Source of the DNA: Lepidurus packardi
Taxonomy: Eukaryota > Arthropoda > Branchiopoda > Notostraca > Triopsidae
Assembly (NCBI GenBank): GCA_023053545.1
Contig: JAKZAN010000108.1
Coordinates: 34,034-98,033, forward strand
DNA: 64,000 nucleotides
Direction of reading: 5' to 3'
A program made the translations under genes and the position numbers. The notes beneath the pieces are model-generated. The model did not search any database, was not told where the DNA came from, and saw only the letters and a program-made list of their open reading frames with translations. Below, in pieces: positions 48,033 through 61,446 of this stretch (within the stretch, counting starts at the first letter, position 1; every line of letters begins with the position of its first letter).

Positions 48033-49148
48033 ATGATGTTCGTTGCCCTGGACACTAAAGAAGATAAGTAGATCTCCTAGTAATAAGAAGACAAAGTTGC
48101 ACAATCCCGACAACAATATCATAATAGCCCCAGCATCTACAACGATCCCATCTTCTTCTACTGGCTGGTCCTCACTGATGGTATAACTAAAGCAGCAAAC
48201 AGCATCGAGCAGAAGTACAAAGTCAAACTCAAGGCTGATCTGCTCAGAATTAGGGTAGATACAGGGAGTTAGCATGAGCAGCAAGTCTACCAACAGGAAT
48301 TCGAGAATTAGATCGCGCATGAAAGGAAAGCTATCAGAATCTAGACACTAGATGTCAGTCCTTAGTCTGAGAAATATGCAGAGATCGTGAGCAAGCTGAA
48401 GCAGAACTATCAGAAAAGCGAGGCCATGCTGATTAATCCATTGCGGGATGCCAAAACTATCAAAGCCATACTCGTCAAATACCAGCTCCATACACTCCTC
48501 TCTGAATACGAAAATTACTATTTCTTCCAGAATCACGTCTATCTTGTTGCGCAAAGAGAACTCGCTGAAACTGCGGTCCGGCTATTGACGCGCGAAGCCT
48601 AACCCGATACGGATCTCAAGGAATCAGTCATAGAGAATGCCGATCGACTGGACCACAAGATAGAAGATCTTGAAATCACCTCTATGCTGGCTGATTTTGA
48701 GGGTGTAGAGCTCTGGAACTGCACCTACAAATCTATCCCACATACCTACATGAAGTGCAGCAAAGACTCGGATTGGCTGCAAGGACTAAATAAGAACCTG
48801 CTCCATTGTTGCCACCCGAAGTCTTTGGAAAACCTTCCTCTCTTCCCGCCGCTCTCTTTGCTCAGACCCAATAAGGAGCATGTGAGCACTCTTATGAACT
48901 TTCTAGAAATTATGAGCACTAAGTACGCTACTCACTTCCCGACGATCAACTCGATATTCGAGGATTAGAACGGTCGGCTGGTGATTTTCACAAGGGAATC
49001 CTGGAAAGTGAACAGAGGATGGTTGGCGTATCGGGTAGCCTACGGGTAAATTAGTTACCAGGGGTACACGCGATGGGTGAAGCACAATGCGAACGATGTG
49101 ATATCTAAGTACCATGAGCTACTTAATGATCCATATTCGAATATCTGA
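48033..49148 (+). CDS. Hypothetical protein
   Basis: A single exon of 371 residues from ATG 48033 (or the adjacent ATG 48036) to TGA 49146-49148. The acidic N-terminus contains UAG-UAA-UAA in tandem (EISEEEEDK). The middle is helical (KLKADLLRIRVDTGSEHEQQ, VSKLKQNYQKSEAMLINPLR). The C-terminal third is globular and aromatic-rich (FPTINSIFEDENGRLVIFTR, ESWKVNRGWLAYRVAYGEIS). No transmembrane segment or catalytic motif is obvious and I do not recognise the family. Confidence 0.7.
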
Positions 49149-49368
49149 ATAGTAGAAATATACAAGATAGGAAAAATTTATCTATGTGTGCATGGATCGT
49201 TGCTTAGAAATCTTTTAAACTAAAGATACACAAAAGAATATAACATATTTTTAGTGAAGCGTATTTGTATGCACTCCCTTTACATGATATTTGCCTAAAA
49301 TCACAAGAACTAAGAATTCAACGAGACTCAATCACTAAGCAAGCATATTTGTCAGATCAACATCAGCA
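49149..49368. other. Convergent spacer
   Basis: AT-rich spacer between two convergent stop codons; nothing recognised. Confidence 0.4.
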
Positions 49369-50370
49369 TCATCCATCGTTCGGACTCCCAAAATTATTCT
49401 TTATTCTATAAGTCATTGTCCTAGGAGTTGTTGTTGTTGTTGTCGTTGTTTAGAAATTATTCCGATCCTATCGTATTTTGTACTTAGCCATTATGGTTTT
49501 ATTATTCTGGTAGTTCACAACACCCCCAGCATTCAATGTCATATTCTCTTTGTTGTTGGAGATTAAAGGGTTCGAATTCTCAGCAGGGGTCCTAGCATTT
49601 GTCCAGTCTCTGTGAGAGGCAATCGCAGTCTGACTACTAAGAGGCACTACACTTTTATGGCTCATGGGTTGCTTCTGGAAATCTCGTTTGGGTTTGATGG
49701 GAGTGATAGTCTCGGAGTACTCCTTGATGAACTTGGTATAGTTGTCGTTGAAGTACAGAGTGGCGAGCTACTCCATGTACTGATCCGATACCAGTTGGCC
49801 CTTGACCTCAAAGAATATGATATGAGCGAGTCTATCTTTTTGCTAAGAGCTTATCTCTTTTTGGGTGATAGTGAACACTTTCTTCAGAATCGCTGTATAG
49901 ACCAATGGAACTATTTGGATGTATTTCTCTCGGTCTTTTCCGAGAACTGCCCCTAATTACTGGATGTAGTCATATTACTCTTCACGCAGTGTTTACAACC
50001 GATCAGTCTTGGTAACAGGGTATGGAGGACTCACAAGTCCGTACTCAAGTAAGCATATCTCGAATAGGTGGATCGCAAGCTTCTTGAACACTTCCAGCTT
50101 TAAGACACATTTTGTGAAGCGCATCAAATCTTCAGATTTTAGACATCCTGCCTTCAAGAAACTATCAATTGCATGCTGCAGATATTTCTTCTAAACGATC
50201 GCTGAGCGTATGTCGGGTTCAAACCTCAGGTTGGAAGGAGGGGATGATGAGTTTTGCAGCTGTTAGAAACGTGATGATGGGGATGAGAAGAGCATGGATT
50301 GCTAGAGTGAGCCGGCAATGTCTGCAATAGAGGACGAACTGAAGAAATCGTAGTCATATGCTGAGTCCAT
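49369..50370 (-). CDS. Hypothetical protein with helical core
   Basis: A single exon of 333 residues. Residues 55-225 look like a helical domain (AIDSFLKAGCLKSEDLMRFT, LEVFKKLAIHLFEICLLEYG, PLVYTAILKKVFTITQKEIS, AHIIFFEVKGQLVSDQYMEE). The C-terminus is Asn/Ser/Thr-rich and carries an eight-threonine run encoded by ACA/ACG repeats near 49430. No known domain. Its start is about 260 bp from the separase stop on the same strand. Confidence 0.7.
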
Positions 50371-50626
50371 GATTAGTGGTCTGTTGATTGGGGCCAAGTC
50401 TAGAAAGTAAGAGGGGGGATTTAGTATATAAGTATTTTGAGTACTAGCTGTTATTTTTTATATAAGTTTATAATATATTTTGATATTATGAGAGCCAGGA
50501 AAAAAACATCATGAGCTGAGGTGTGTTTGTTGACTATTAAGTTTTTTTTGTTTTTATTATTATCTACTGATTCTGGTTCTAAAGAGTTAAAAAGAATAGC
50601 CAAAAGTAAAAAAAAGAAAATGAACA

Positions 50627-53600
50627 TCATATTATTGATAAAGTTACTGGGAGACCGTAGACTACCAGAGCTGCTCCGTTGGCGTAACGCAGCTTGCATA
50701 CTTCCTTTACGATGTTCACCCCAACGCCCATGTCGATGCTCACCCACTAGTTCTTCACTCTCTGGAACATCTCCAGAGTCAGTGCATCGATGTCCACGTC
50801 TGTCACATCCCATAAACATCCCAACACTAGAGGACACCCTTACAGCAGAAACTGTAGCGCTAGTCCCTGCGGTTCTGTTATGCTTTTACCACTTGAGTTT
50901 GTTAGGACCATTTTAGCCGAGGAGCAGCCGAAAAGCAGTGCCAAGGCATTCATCGATGGGATATTGCTAAGGTTCTCAACTTTGATACAATGCTGGCCTG
51001 CGCCATGGCCCATGTATAACAAAATATCCGAGTTGGTCAAAAGAGCTTCGATCTCTTCCTTGCCAGGTACTTTCCCTCTGTAACCCGTCCAGGATTAGCA
51101 GTCTCGGTATAAATCCTAGATGGACATGAACTTCTTTTCGGTCTTTGCCAGATCTCCTTGCGTGTTCACGAGATAGGCTATACGATCTTTCCGGAAATTA
51201 TACTACCGCAAGGAACGTCTCGAAGACTGTTAGAGGAGGTAAGTGATTGAAGGCAGTCTGTAGAGTCCAGTTTTGTTGACGACAGGCAGAGATTAGTAAG
51301 GGAACTGGCTGATTTACTCTGCGAAGTATACGATACTTGCTAATTCCAGTTCCCTGTGTGTTTGGGCGTGATAATTCCCAAGTTCGATCAAGTATTATCT
51401 TTTTTACTGTTCTGACAGATGCCAGTAATATCTTTTATGCTTCAGGTATTGACTAATGTGGAAGTTAAAGCTTTTCTCACCGTAATGCACCAGTCTTGAT
51501 ATAAAAAGACTGAACTTATCTATTTCTTCTAGTAGTTACTTACAATTCATCAGCGTGTAACCTTTGTGAAAATTGGGGCGATAAGGGCTAGGCGAACCCG
51601 ATATCCTTTGAGGAATAGGTCCGATCTCGCATCGAGTACTCACAATTTTGTTGATTGCTGAGTCACTCGCTATTCTCTTTCGCCACCACTAACGTGACTC
51701 ACCCTTACCCTCATGTTCGTGAAGGATAAGCATAGATTCCATCCTGTAGATACATTCATTAGCATCGGCATAGCAATCAAGGAAATCCAAAACTGCATTG
51801 TTTCTGTAGATTTCTACTCCTCCAGACCAAACGTATAGGTTAATCAGATAGCTTTTTTGCCCGAGAAGCAGCAACATCGAGAAAGGATACTGCGACAAGA
51901 CATCCTACTTCTGGGTTTTCAGGCTTTACTTATTTGACCCCGCACCAGACAGGATTTGCTATTCTTTTACTTCTATCCTTGCTATAAAACTCTGATGCTT
52001 TCTTACAAGCTGATAAGCTGTTATCGCTAGATCCTTCCTCCACGTATTACCATGTTATCTGCGATATCTGCTAGTTTTTACCTTGCACTCGTAACTATAA
52101 TCCATGATTCGAATCCCCATACGCAGTAATTCATCCGCAGTTATTGACTCGTAGTCAAGCACTTAGCGACTCTGTATTTTTTAAGAGTCTGACATCTACT
52201 AGATGATCAAGTCAGCTCTCAACATGGCTTCTCCGTAAAGAGACATGAGAGCTTTGGCTTTCGGGTAGTTGGCGTAGGCCTGCTGGCAAACAAGCTTAGA
52301 CAGACGAGATTTACTAATAACAAGGTCACTTAATAACTGCCTTTATGATTTGTTAAGCTTACCAAAGGCATCCTAAATCTATAAGTCTTCGTTCGTTGGA
52401 GATTCTGATTTCATTTTGGATATCAATATGTGTTTTTCAATAGACCCGGGGTCAGCAGAAACATTGGACAAGCACTAGACTAACCAACACCTGAACATAC
52501 TCAAGAACCCATATTTCTAGTTCTCCCCTCGAGGGATGTTCTTCTCTATCCATTCGTTCAGTTTAGGAAGTGTATATTTTTGAGAAAGAGACTTCCTTCT
52601 ATTAAAAAGTTTATCTCGAATTGATCTGGGTTCTCCCTTTAAAACGCCCATCTACGTGAGCATTGAGGTAACGCTATCAAACATACGGCTCAGATCCACC
52701 CGCTGTTGGTTGATTGTGATCGTGCATTTGGTACTCTAGACTGTAGACTAGGTCAAGCACAATAATCTGAAGACATTGACGAAGTTGAGTCTTTTGACCA
52801 TATAGGGTAAACCAATTTTGATACATGCGATGGCATCGTAACGCTGATTAGTATTTACCATCTCCAATATCGATTCAGACAGATAGTTTCCAAAAAGCCT
52901 AATGCTTTCCAATTCCTTGTCGAAAATGTTCTAGAATGCCAATACCGAAGAGATGTATTCAGAGCCACTGACTTCCTGGACTTTTGAGGTTAGGGTTTTG
53001 TAGCTGTTATGTTCCAATATATTGCAGGGCTTACGACTGTAGATTCTGGGCTAGTTCGAAGCTATCTAGTTCAGACTGCCTTTTCGGTAAGGGAAGACTT
53101 CGTGAAAGAGCAATCTAACCACTAGCTTACGGAATTCGGCATTAGTGTTGTGTGAGTTGTGTACAGCATAGTACAAATTTAGAAACTCATCCTTCTCAAA
53201 AGATACAGGAAGAACACTACTCTATATTTCCATCGAAGATTGAAGAGACAGACCAAGATGGATGGAAATAATGGTTCTGAGATAATCGATATCCGGAACA
53301 GAATGGAATTGTTGTACATCGATAGGGGTGATGACACTGTCTGTTTTCTTCTGACTGCTAGATGAGAGACAGGTTTCTAAGTATAGCCTGAACTGTATTT
53401 ACTGTGAACTTTGAATAGTGTCCCCAGAATAAGATTTGTGCGAAATGATGCTTAGTATCAAGTCGAGTATAGTTTTCTGGGTTATCATATCTCCAAGATA
53501 TGCTGCCTGGACGTGCAGGGTATGCAGGCTCCGGAAAAGAGTAACAAGTTGGTAGACGGCGAGGTTGTCGAACTATGAAACACATTTGATATTGTGATCC

Positions 53601-56600
53601 AGGAAGGACGCAGTTTTGGGTTGGGGTTTATGGTGAAACAAAGATTAAATGTAGAGTCTAAGTTTCTAGAGATAACGAAATACTTGGCGGGCTGATAATT
53701 GCAGGATCTTTCAATTTCATCCTCTATGTTAAATCGACTACTACTTTCCTTATCTGTTATTCTCTGCCCTGCCGCAGGTTGAGAGTATTATTGCTTGCCT
53801 GCAGGAAATCTACTCCTAGATAGACTCATATCATCATCTTATCTGGGTGTTTTATCCCCATCAGGATCACTTTACCATTTTTCGGAGAGGAGTAGATACA
53901 CAATTTTATAGTAAAGGTTGATGCAGAGAGTCGTTTACAAATTTTTCTTATCCGTTAAACTTTACTCGATAAGATTTCGCTAGAGATATCTTAGATAGAC
54001 TAGAGGTGGGAATTCCTTGTAGTAGCGAGCGGAGTCCAAGAAGGTATGAAGTGCTAAAATCGAGGGTTCGTCTATTGTATTGTGTCTATAGTGCTCGAGA
54101 CAGCCCATCAGATATGAAGTAAACTAGAAAAAGTACAAATAGAGCTCTCCCTCGCGCTTCAAATCCGTCTCCCCGACGCCACCTTAGACTTCTCGCCTTC
54201 TCTTGCTGCATTCGTAATAGACATCGAATACCTTTTTAATAGCCTCACAAAACTCTCTGCATTTGGTTAAGGTTGATTTACATAGGAATTTAAGTTTTGC
54301 CACTTGTTTCAGTAAACCTTCTTAGTAACCGAAGATGAGGGCAGAAATAGTCCGACTTTGCAGTACATTCCTAGAAGGAGGATTAAAGAAAATCTAGTTT
54401 AGCCTTGATCTTTAGGAATGACATCGGTCAAGCTCTTAGGCGGTATAGGCTTCGGAAGCTATACACGTCATTTTCGTACAAAGAGTATACAACCGTGAAA
54501 TCTCCAGCAACAAATCAGTGTTGCAATTTGATGTTTCGCCTTCGATCGAATTCAGCAGGAAAGATTGAACTTCCAAGGGGATGACTTTCAGCATACAGAT
54601 GAAAAGAGGAGAGTCGATACTTTCCTATGCCATCGAAATTAGTCTGTTTAGGATCTTAATAAGGAAACGAGTATTGGAAGAGCCTTGACAAAAAACAATA
54701 GATTGTGAACCCTGGAGGATATGGCAGAATAAGTCAAAACAAAGAGTCGTACGCTTTTCAATCATTCCGTTAACAAGTTCCACCATGATCTCTGCAAGTC
54801 TTTGACGGAGACAGTTAGACAGTGATTCATCAGTGTTCGACTACAGTAATTTAACAATCCGTACTTTCAAGAGTTCCGAGAGTGAATCATACTGATCAGA
54901 AACATTCTGGCCTCTTTTTCTTAGCACCGTCAGAACTTGATATAGTAGTTCATGACAGTAGTTGATTGCTAGAGCATATTACAGTATTCTTGTGTCTTGT
55001 TAGGCTTTGTTAGAAATAGAGTTTTAGATTAAGAAGGATTGTAGGGCAATTGGCCAGAAATGCACAACAGGGATTGCTTCAGTATTGAGCATATTGTTTT
55101 TTGTGCTAGGTTTAGGTTTTTATCCTGAAAAGCCAGCATGCATAGTATGACTTTTTGCATGAACAGAGCTACTAGGCGGAGGGTTGCTATTATTTCCTTA
55201 AAACAGACGTGATAGAATCTAGATTTTTAGAGACTGTTTTAAGGTGCTTTTTATTTGTTACAGTTTTTTAATGAGAAGTCTCCATAGCCATCGAATGTTT
55301 GTATTATTGTTCTGGGTCAGACATTGGACTCTTCTTTTTAGTACCCCCATCAGTTCATACCTGAGCAGATCCTGTTTGGCAGAATCCCAATTAGGTATAG
55401 ATCGGAACACACTGAAGAATAGAAGTGCTAGGGTAGTAGGCATGCCTGATAGTGTTTTAGGGTTCGTAGTAGCTAGAAGCACACCAGACAAGTGCTTCAC
55501 CGAAGTAGGAACAAGGAAGGATAAGCAGTCTTAGAATATCTTGTGCCCATCAGAATCTTAGAACTGGACAGCGTACATGAGCACTAGATCCATAAACTCC
55601 AGACACTGCTCATTGAAACTAAGGTTCTGAAATACGATTTTCAGGACTTACCTCATCTGATTAACCTGGTTTACAGGATGAATGTGTTATCTATTCTACT
55701 GTTGCAGATATTGCTCGCGCAGTGCGAGACTGCACTTTGTATACTAACAAATAATACTGATAGTTGTATTATCCTGCAGTAGGTCCTTAGTAGCGAGAAT
55801 CTTAAGCATTTCTAAAGTGTGCTGATGGAGCTGAGAATCAGGGGCACAAGCATACAAGTAGCTATTAATCAGCTATTTGGTGCTGAGGAGTTGGAAGGTA
55901 GAGGTGGAGGCTATAATGCAAATTGTGAGTTCTCTTTTCGCGTGTTTTTCTAAGACATTCATAATCAGTCTGAGAGAGAGTTTAGCAGTTTATATTTGTT
56001 TTTGGGTTGCATTTTTCGCTAAAAAGCCTGAATACAATTTTATGAGGCTCTCTCTTTAGTAGTTTTAAGGGGACTGTCGTATAAATTGTTTGAGAGCCTG
56101 TCCGAGATGAGTCTCGCTATTAAGAGCTTTCAAGGACATAATAACCAAATCTTTGAATTTTCTAGTTATTCCCATAAAATTTTATGACATGATTCGGTTG
56201 GGCCCTGGTTGTGGAGGGTTGGCCAGCAAGTATCCAATCTCCAACATGTTGGCCAAGAGTTGATTCTCATCAATATTACCAGCTTTGGGACATTGGAGGA
56301 TGAGTTATATTATGCGGTTTACGATTGCTAGGGCGTTGGAAAACAGACACTCCCTTTCAGCCACAGTGGGCAGGATAGTTCCTGGGTTATCTCTTAAAAA
56401 GCTATTGTTGAGCTGAGGAAGATTGCGAATAGAGTTGAGAAGCTGGAGTAGTTTTTGGATTTGGGTTCTGGCAACTGAGGGATGGATTCTAGAGTATTTG
56501 TTTTTAAAAAACCGATGATGGGTGAATGATTGAGGGAAAATAGGAGTAATAGTATCGTAGTAAGAAGATAGGGGAGATTGATGAAGGCAATTACATTTAA

Positions 56601-56673
56601 GGACCCGAAGGCAAAGGACTGAGAAGGAAAGGACATTAGTGGGAGATCTTTTGAATGAGAGCGGGAACATCAC
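50627..56673 (-). CDS. ESP1: Separase (cohesin-cleaving cysteine protease)
   Basis: Exons 56673-55173, 55124-53745 and 53691-50627 (introns 48 and 53 nt) close in frame to 1981 residues, the usual separase size. The N-terminal 1500 residues are a helical solenoid. The C-terminal peptidase C50 domain is clear: IAYLVNTQGDLAKTEKKF, catalytic histidine in LLYMGHGAGQ (about residue 1856), catalytic cysteine in LLFGCSSAK (about residue 1883), EGCPLVLGCLWDVTDVDIDA and YANGAALVVYGLPV. It cleaves the SCC1/RAD21 kleisin of cohesin at anaphase and is normally held by securin; in ciliates it is also needed for micronuclear division and meiosis. Both catalytic residues are present. A possible further intron after GLPV (GTAACT...TTTAG) could extend the C-terminus. 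The solenoid frame was followed by hand through two splices. Confidence 0.9.
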
Positions 56674-56888
56674 ATTGCATTGTTATTTGTAGTATAGAGG
56701 AAAATACTGTAGATCAATCACAAATATACATATGCATAAATTTACAAAAAATACAAAACCTCGCAACAGGTTTAGCAAAATAACAAACAAAGAATAAGTC
56801 ATCAATTGCTATGAAATTAACAGAACCCATCATTTTTTAGACTGGGATTAAGGATGTTTTATTCGAAAGGTTTACAATACTTATATAT

Positions 56889-59800
56889 TCATGGTTGTTT
56901 CTTAGCTGGTATGTTCGGTTTCTGCAGTACGCTAGTCGAAGAGGTACGCAGTCGAGTGCCCGTCACTCTCGCTTCCGGATATGGAGTATCCTTGGCATAT
57001 TGCATTTCCTTTGGGGTTGGCTTAGGTACGATATTCTTGGCATTAAATCTGGGCTCCGTCTCTAACTTGGATCTACTCTTGACTTGTGTGCTTACAGTTG
57101 AGGGCTTCACAATGCCCAATGTATTACTAAGTTTCGTGTTTTGTCTGGGTAATTTGCGATTGCTTAAGTGCTATGATTTGTCTCTCGCCTTCTCGTTGAC
57201 CTCTTTCCTGCCTCTGCCTAATTACTTCTTCACCTTCATATCTTTCTTGTAACCTTAGATGACGCTCTTCTCATCGAGATCCTCCGTGATGGGTACCAGT
57301 TATGTCTCAATAACTATCTTTTTGTGCTCGCTTATAAGTGAGGATGTGCTTGCCGAACCCGAAATACCCTTTAGAACATTTTTCTCATGCAGTGAAGATG
57401 ACATCTTCTTCGGTTTGACATCGATTTCGAATGAGCATTCCAGGAAGAGTGAGATATTATTGAACATGAATCTGAAGACAAAGACGCCAGCTTTGTGCTT
57501 GCATAGGAAGTTATCGAGTTTGTTGCTTTTGAGGGCCACTTTCACGTCTTTGATGAATTTCTTGGTTTCGTCGTCATGCAGTTCCAGTTCTGAAAGGTTA
57601 TTGCTGCGGTTGATCATCCGTTTGATGAAACACAACCAACGACTACAGTAGTGCTTTCCGAAGGTGTGAGATATTTGCTAGTAGTATTTCAAAGCACTCT
57701 CCAGGTTCTTTTTTGCCTGTGCATACTCTTACTAGGTGTAACGGATGTACCCGATTGCAGACTCACAGCTAGCTGCGCCAAGTCCACACCCTAGCTGGGC
57801 GAACTGTTACAAGCTCTTGGAAAAAAGTTATTGAGCCCTGTTGTTCTGCTTTTTTATCAGAGCCAGACAGGCTGAAATACGTGTAAAATTGGCCTGACAT
57901 ATGGGACTTCTCAGCTTTTCAGCCATCTCGGTCCCCCAGGATACGACTCTTTCACAAGCACTATAATTTTTCATCACAAAGAGTATAGTCGCTTTGTACA
58001 TTAACATCCTCAATACAGGAGAGCTTTCTCTCTTCTGTTTAGCCTTATCGTCAACCCGATAAATCTGTTAGTCTGCCGAACTCTCACTATCATCAACTCG
58101 CGGTACTGTTTTCTTTTGTGGTCCGAACCCCTATAGAAACTTGGAGTTCGAACTGCATGAGCTTCTCATACTGGCCGTGTCATTTTGTTCCTTTTTATCC
58201 TCTCCAGTCTCATCCTCGGATCCTTCGTGAGTATGACTTTCATGGCCATGGAATATATTCTTGTAGAACTTGTGGAGTTTCGAGGAGTCTCCCAAGATTG
58301 CATATTCACGGAAAATACATGCCTTAAAATTGATTTCCTAGGTCAGGTACACTTCTATTGATTTTTGAGCCAGATTCGATAGGGTTCCCACATTATAATA
58401 GATTTTTACGAACAGTCTCCTGGCTAGTTCTTCACTGATTTTATCGTGATACTTGCGTTTCTAGTCGTTTTCAAGCTGGGCATTTGCAAAGCTCACCATA
58501 AATGGGTGCAGACTGTAGTAAACCACACCTAGCCTATCGCTTTCCTTCAACACAGAGTATTTCTTCAGGATACGTACAGGTTACCTCCATTTGGCTCCAA
58601 ATACTCTGGACATAGTTTCAGGGTCCATGCCGGCGGGCACCATAGATAGGATCTTGAAAATCAAAGCTGCTTCCTTTTCACGTTTCTTTATGATATTCCA
58701 GGAAACCTCTAAAGAGATGCGGAAGGCATTGTAGCCTCTTTTATCATCGCACAACTTATCTGATAGTCCTTGGTTCATGAGAAGAGTGTAGACCTCTTTT
58801 AAGCTTCGATCATACAGAAGAGCAGCGGATTGGCAGATAGCCTGGGGATGTCCATTGAGGAACTCAAATAGTGGATGCCTCTTCAAATCTGATACCTTCT
58901 AAAGTTTCATAAACTAGTCGATTTCCTCCTGGGGGATTGTTCGGGGAGCCTTCATAAGGAATAGATTTTTAGTCTCCTATTCACCAAGTTTTTACAGGTG
59001 AAATACCCTCTCAGCACAGTGGTCGAACTCGTAACTATTCAAAACCTACCCCAGCTTCTGTCTATTGGTAAACAACAGGCGCACTGCTTGACATTGCCGG
59101 AGTACTGTCTCTATGAACTGTTTGAACTTGAGCCGATCGTTGGACGTCAGGAGACTATCACAGTTGTCAAACACAACCAACACATCCTTTTCGGACAGTT
59201 CATGTGCGATCTGGAGCATCGCTTCTTCAAATGAGGTGATCTTATGGTTATCTCTTTGCCGATGAAAGATGTCATAGTTTATGCTCTGGAAGACATTCTA
59301 AATGCTTTCGCAGCCGTCTAGTTGGATATATATGAGTCCATTTTTGAACATGTGACGGTAGTTGATATATCGAGCTAGCTATCTGATGAGGCTGGACTTG
59401 CCGATACCTGGTATCCCTTTGATGGTGACAAACCGATTTTTCCTACCCAAAGCCAAAAGTATGTCATGCATTATTTCATGTCTGAATATGAAGTTTTATA
59501 CGCTACTCGGGATATTGCTACAATATGCTGGTTTCTTGGTCAGCTCCTTCAGTTCCCCATACTTCATCGAAGTCAGTCTCGAGCATACGTGCATCCGATC
59601 TTCTTTCGAACTGACATTTTTTATTCTTGATGTCAAAAGGACAAACTTGTTTTCCTCGCCCTTAGGAAACCCCATCAGGGAGACTTGAAATTTGGCAAAT
59701 TCGAAAGACTAACATATTGTCATATTGTTGTTCAAACAGGAGATGTAGAATAGCTTCACGAACTCCTGACATGCTTGGTCCAGGATTCGTTCCTCTCTTC

Positions 59801-61199
59801 GCACACATATTACGTGGGGTGCTCCTGCATTCAGGAAGGTTTCTCCGATGTATTTAGAGTGACAGCTTGCCACAAACACGAACTGCAAGGGCCTCTTGAG
59901 TTTAGTCAGTATCTGGCGAAGATTGTCACAGCTCAGGAACTCCCCAGCCCCATCATTGTCTTCAAAAACCAGAAAATCATCGTTCTCATGAGTAGTCGTC
60001 GATTTTGCAGGACAGTAATCGGAGTTCCTCACCCCATGCCCACAGAAGTGAATGAACTCTATTCCACTTTGGACCCAGTTCCCCAGTTTATCGATAGTGG
60101 CACTTTCTCGAATGTACCCAATTTTGCAATCCTTCAGTACATTCTTTATATTTTCTTCCTATTTTTCATACTCCACCTGTGTCATCAGGGGTTTTCTCTT
60201 GCCGTTCTAAAAGTAGACAAGGGGCTGGCTGTACAGAAACAGTAAGGAGGGGGAGTCACCAATAGGGACTAGGGGCTGTTTCCCCAGTCTGGCCAGATGG
60301 GCATTCACTAGTGTGCATAAAGGATCGTTTAGTTGGTTCCCTAGAATGGTAGAGGATGAAAACTGACTGTTACTGATAGATTCCGACAGAATATTGGATA
60401 GCTCTTCTTCTTTTTTCCGCCTTTATTTGTTCTCAGTTTCAACCTGTTAGCAACGCTGCAAAACAGCTTCTATGTGTTATTTTGACTCAGGATGGTTGCT
60501 CAGTAGAACCTTTATGTGCTCGTTAATCTCACTTATCCAGTTCTCTTAGACTTTGTTGACGTCGCTTGGTACGTCTAGGTCTTTGTGGTTACTCGAGTCT
60601 GAAAAGTCATTCTATGGTTATTACGAATCTTCATCGATGGAATCCTCATCATCGGCAAAGAACAAACTGCGTACGAAGAGGTTCGGAGCTACTTCTGCTT
60701 CTTGACCCGAGGTAGGCATCAACGAGACCTTTCTCACCGTACTGTTTTACACTTTTTTAATCGTTTTGGCCTCAGTACCAACCTCTGTAATGATTTCCTT
60801 GCAGTCTATATTTTTTTGAGGACTCTCTTTGATATCAATCGGACTCTAGCAATTCTCAGAATTTTGGCGCATGAACCCTTATTCTTTGGATGTAGTCGTT
60901 GTGTTATCACTGTGATGCGACTATAACCTCGGGCAAATGATGTTGGCGATCGCCTGGTCAGCGACACACGATGCGTCAGACTTGGCAGAAATTGTTGTTA
61001 GACTTTGTGTTATGACCACTTTAGAGACACTGGATGAAGTGCTAGGCTCGTGTTCAGCCGGGGAGTTGGTGTAGTTGTCCTCGAGGGATATCTTGATGAC
61101 CTCGGAGCCGACAGTAAGTTCCTCGACACTCCTGCCTTTTTTCTTCATGACTGCGTGTAGTTTTTTGATGAGTTCTTCGACGGACTCGTCTTCGACCAT
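56889..61199 (-). CDS. STAND NTPase: CHAT protease, NB-ARC and TPR-like repeats
   Basis: A single open frame of 1436 residues from ATG 61199 to TGA 56889-56891. Residues 1-290 are acidic and partly coiled coil. Residues ~300-470 form a CHAT-type caspase-like domain: LLFLYSQPLV, then FIHFCGHGVRN with the catalytic histidine (388) and FVFVASCHSKYIGETFLNAG with the cysteine (446). An NB-ARC ATPase follows: P-loop IKGIPGIGKSSLIR (lysine 601), Walker B VLVVFDNCDSLL, sensor VRLLFTNR, the GxP-like FLNGHPQAICQSAALL and a winged-helix-like region. Residues ~960-1200 are TPR-like (YAILGDSSKLHKFY; MKNYSACERVVSWGTEMAEK). The tail is Ser/Lys-rich. This is the layout of inflammasome- or apoptosome-like sensors, where ligand-driven oligomerisation activates an effector protease; that role is inferred. 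A later ATG at 60719 exists, but the upstream frame is clearly coding. Confidence 0.85.
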
Positions 61200-61446
61200 C
61201 GTTCTTGATTGTATATAGGGTGTTATGATTGTAAAGGTGTGTCCAATATTTTGTGAAATGTTATTCTCTCCACTTTCTTGTAATGTATTGATACCTATTT
61301 ATTTTGCTTGGGAACATTATAAAATTTGAATCAGGAAGGGTAGTAAATTTTAACAGGATCGGCTCTTCGTCAGACATTATTCTTTAATCCTCAAAATAAA
61401 TAACTCCAATGCCGTCTTTCTTCTCTACTTCTTATTCCCAGTCAAC
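61200..61446. other. Spacer upstream of the CHAT/NB-ARC gene
   Basis: About 250 bp, AT-rich. The CHAT/NB-ARC frame happens to stay open upstream of its ATG into this stretch, but composition drops, so 61199 is kept as start. Confidence 0.4.

Noticed and set aside
52106..52118. tRNA T-loop-like GATTCGAATCCCC
   Set aside because: It lies antisense within the open separase frame, with no acceptor stem or anticodon arm around it.
53358..53585. 75-codon minus-strand ORF MCFIVRQPRR...
   Set aside because: A shadow frame; the neighbouring frame continues the separase solenoid after the 53-nt intron.
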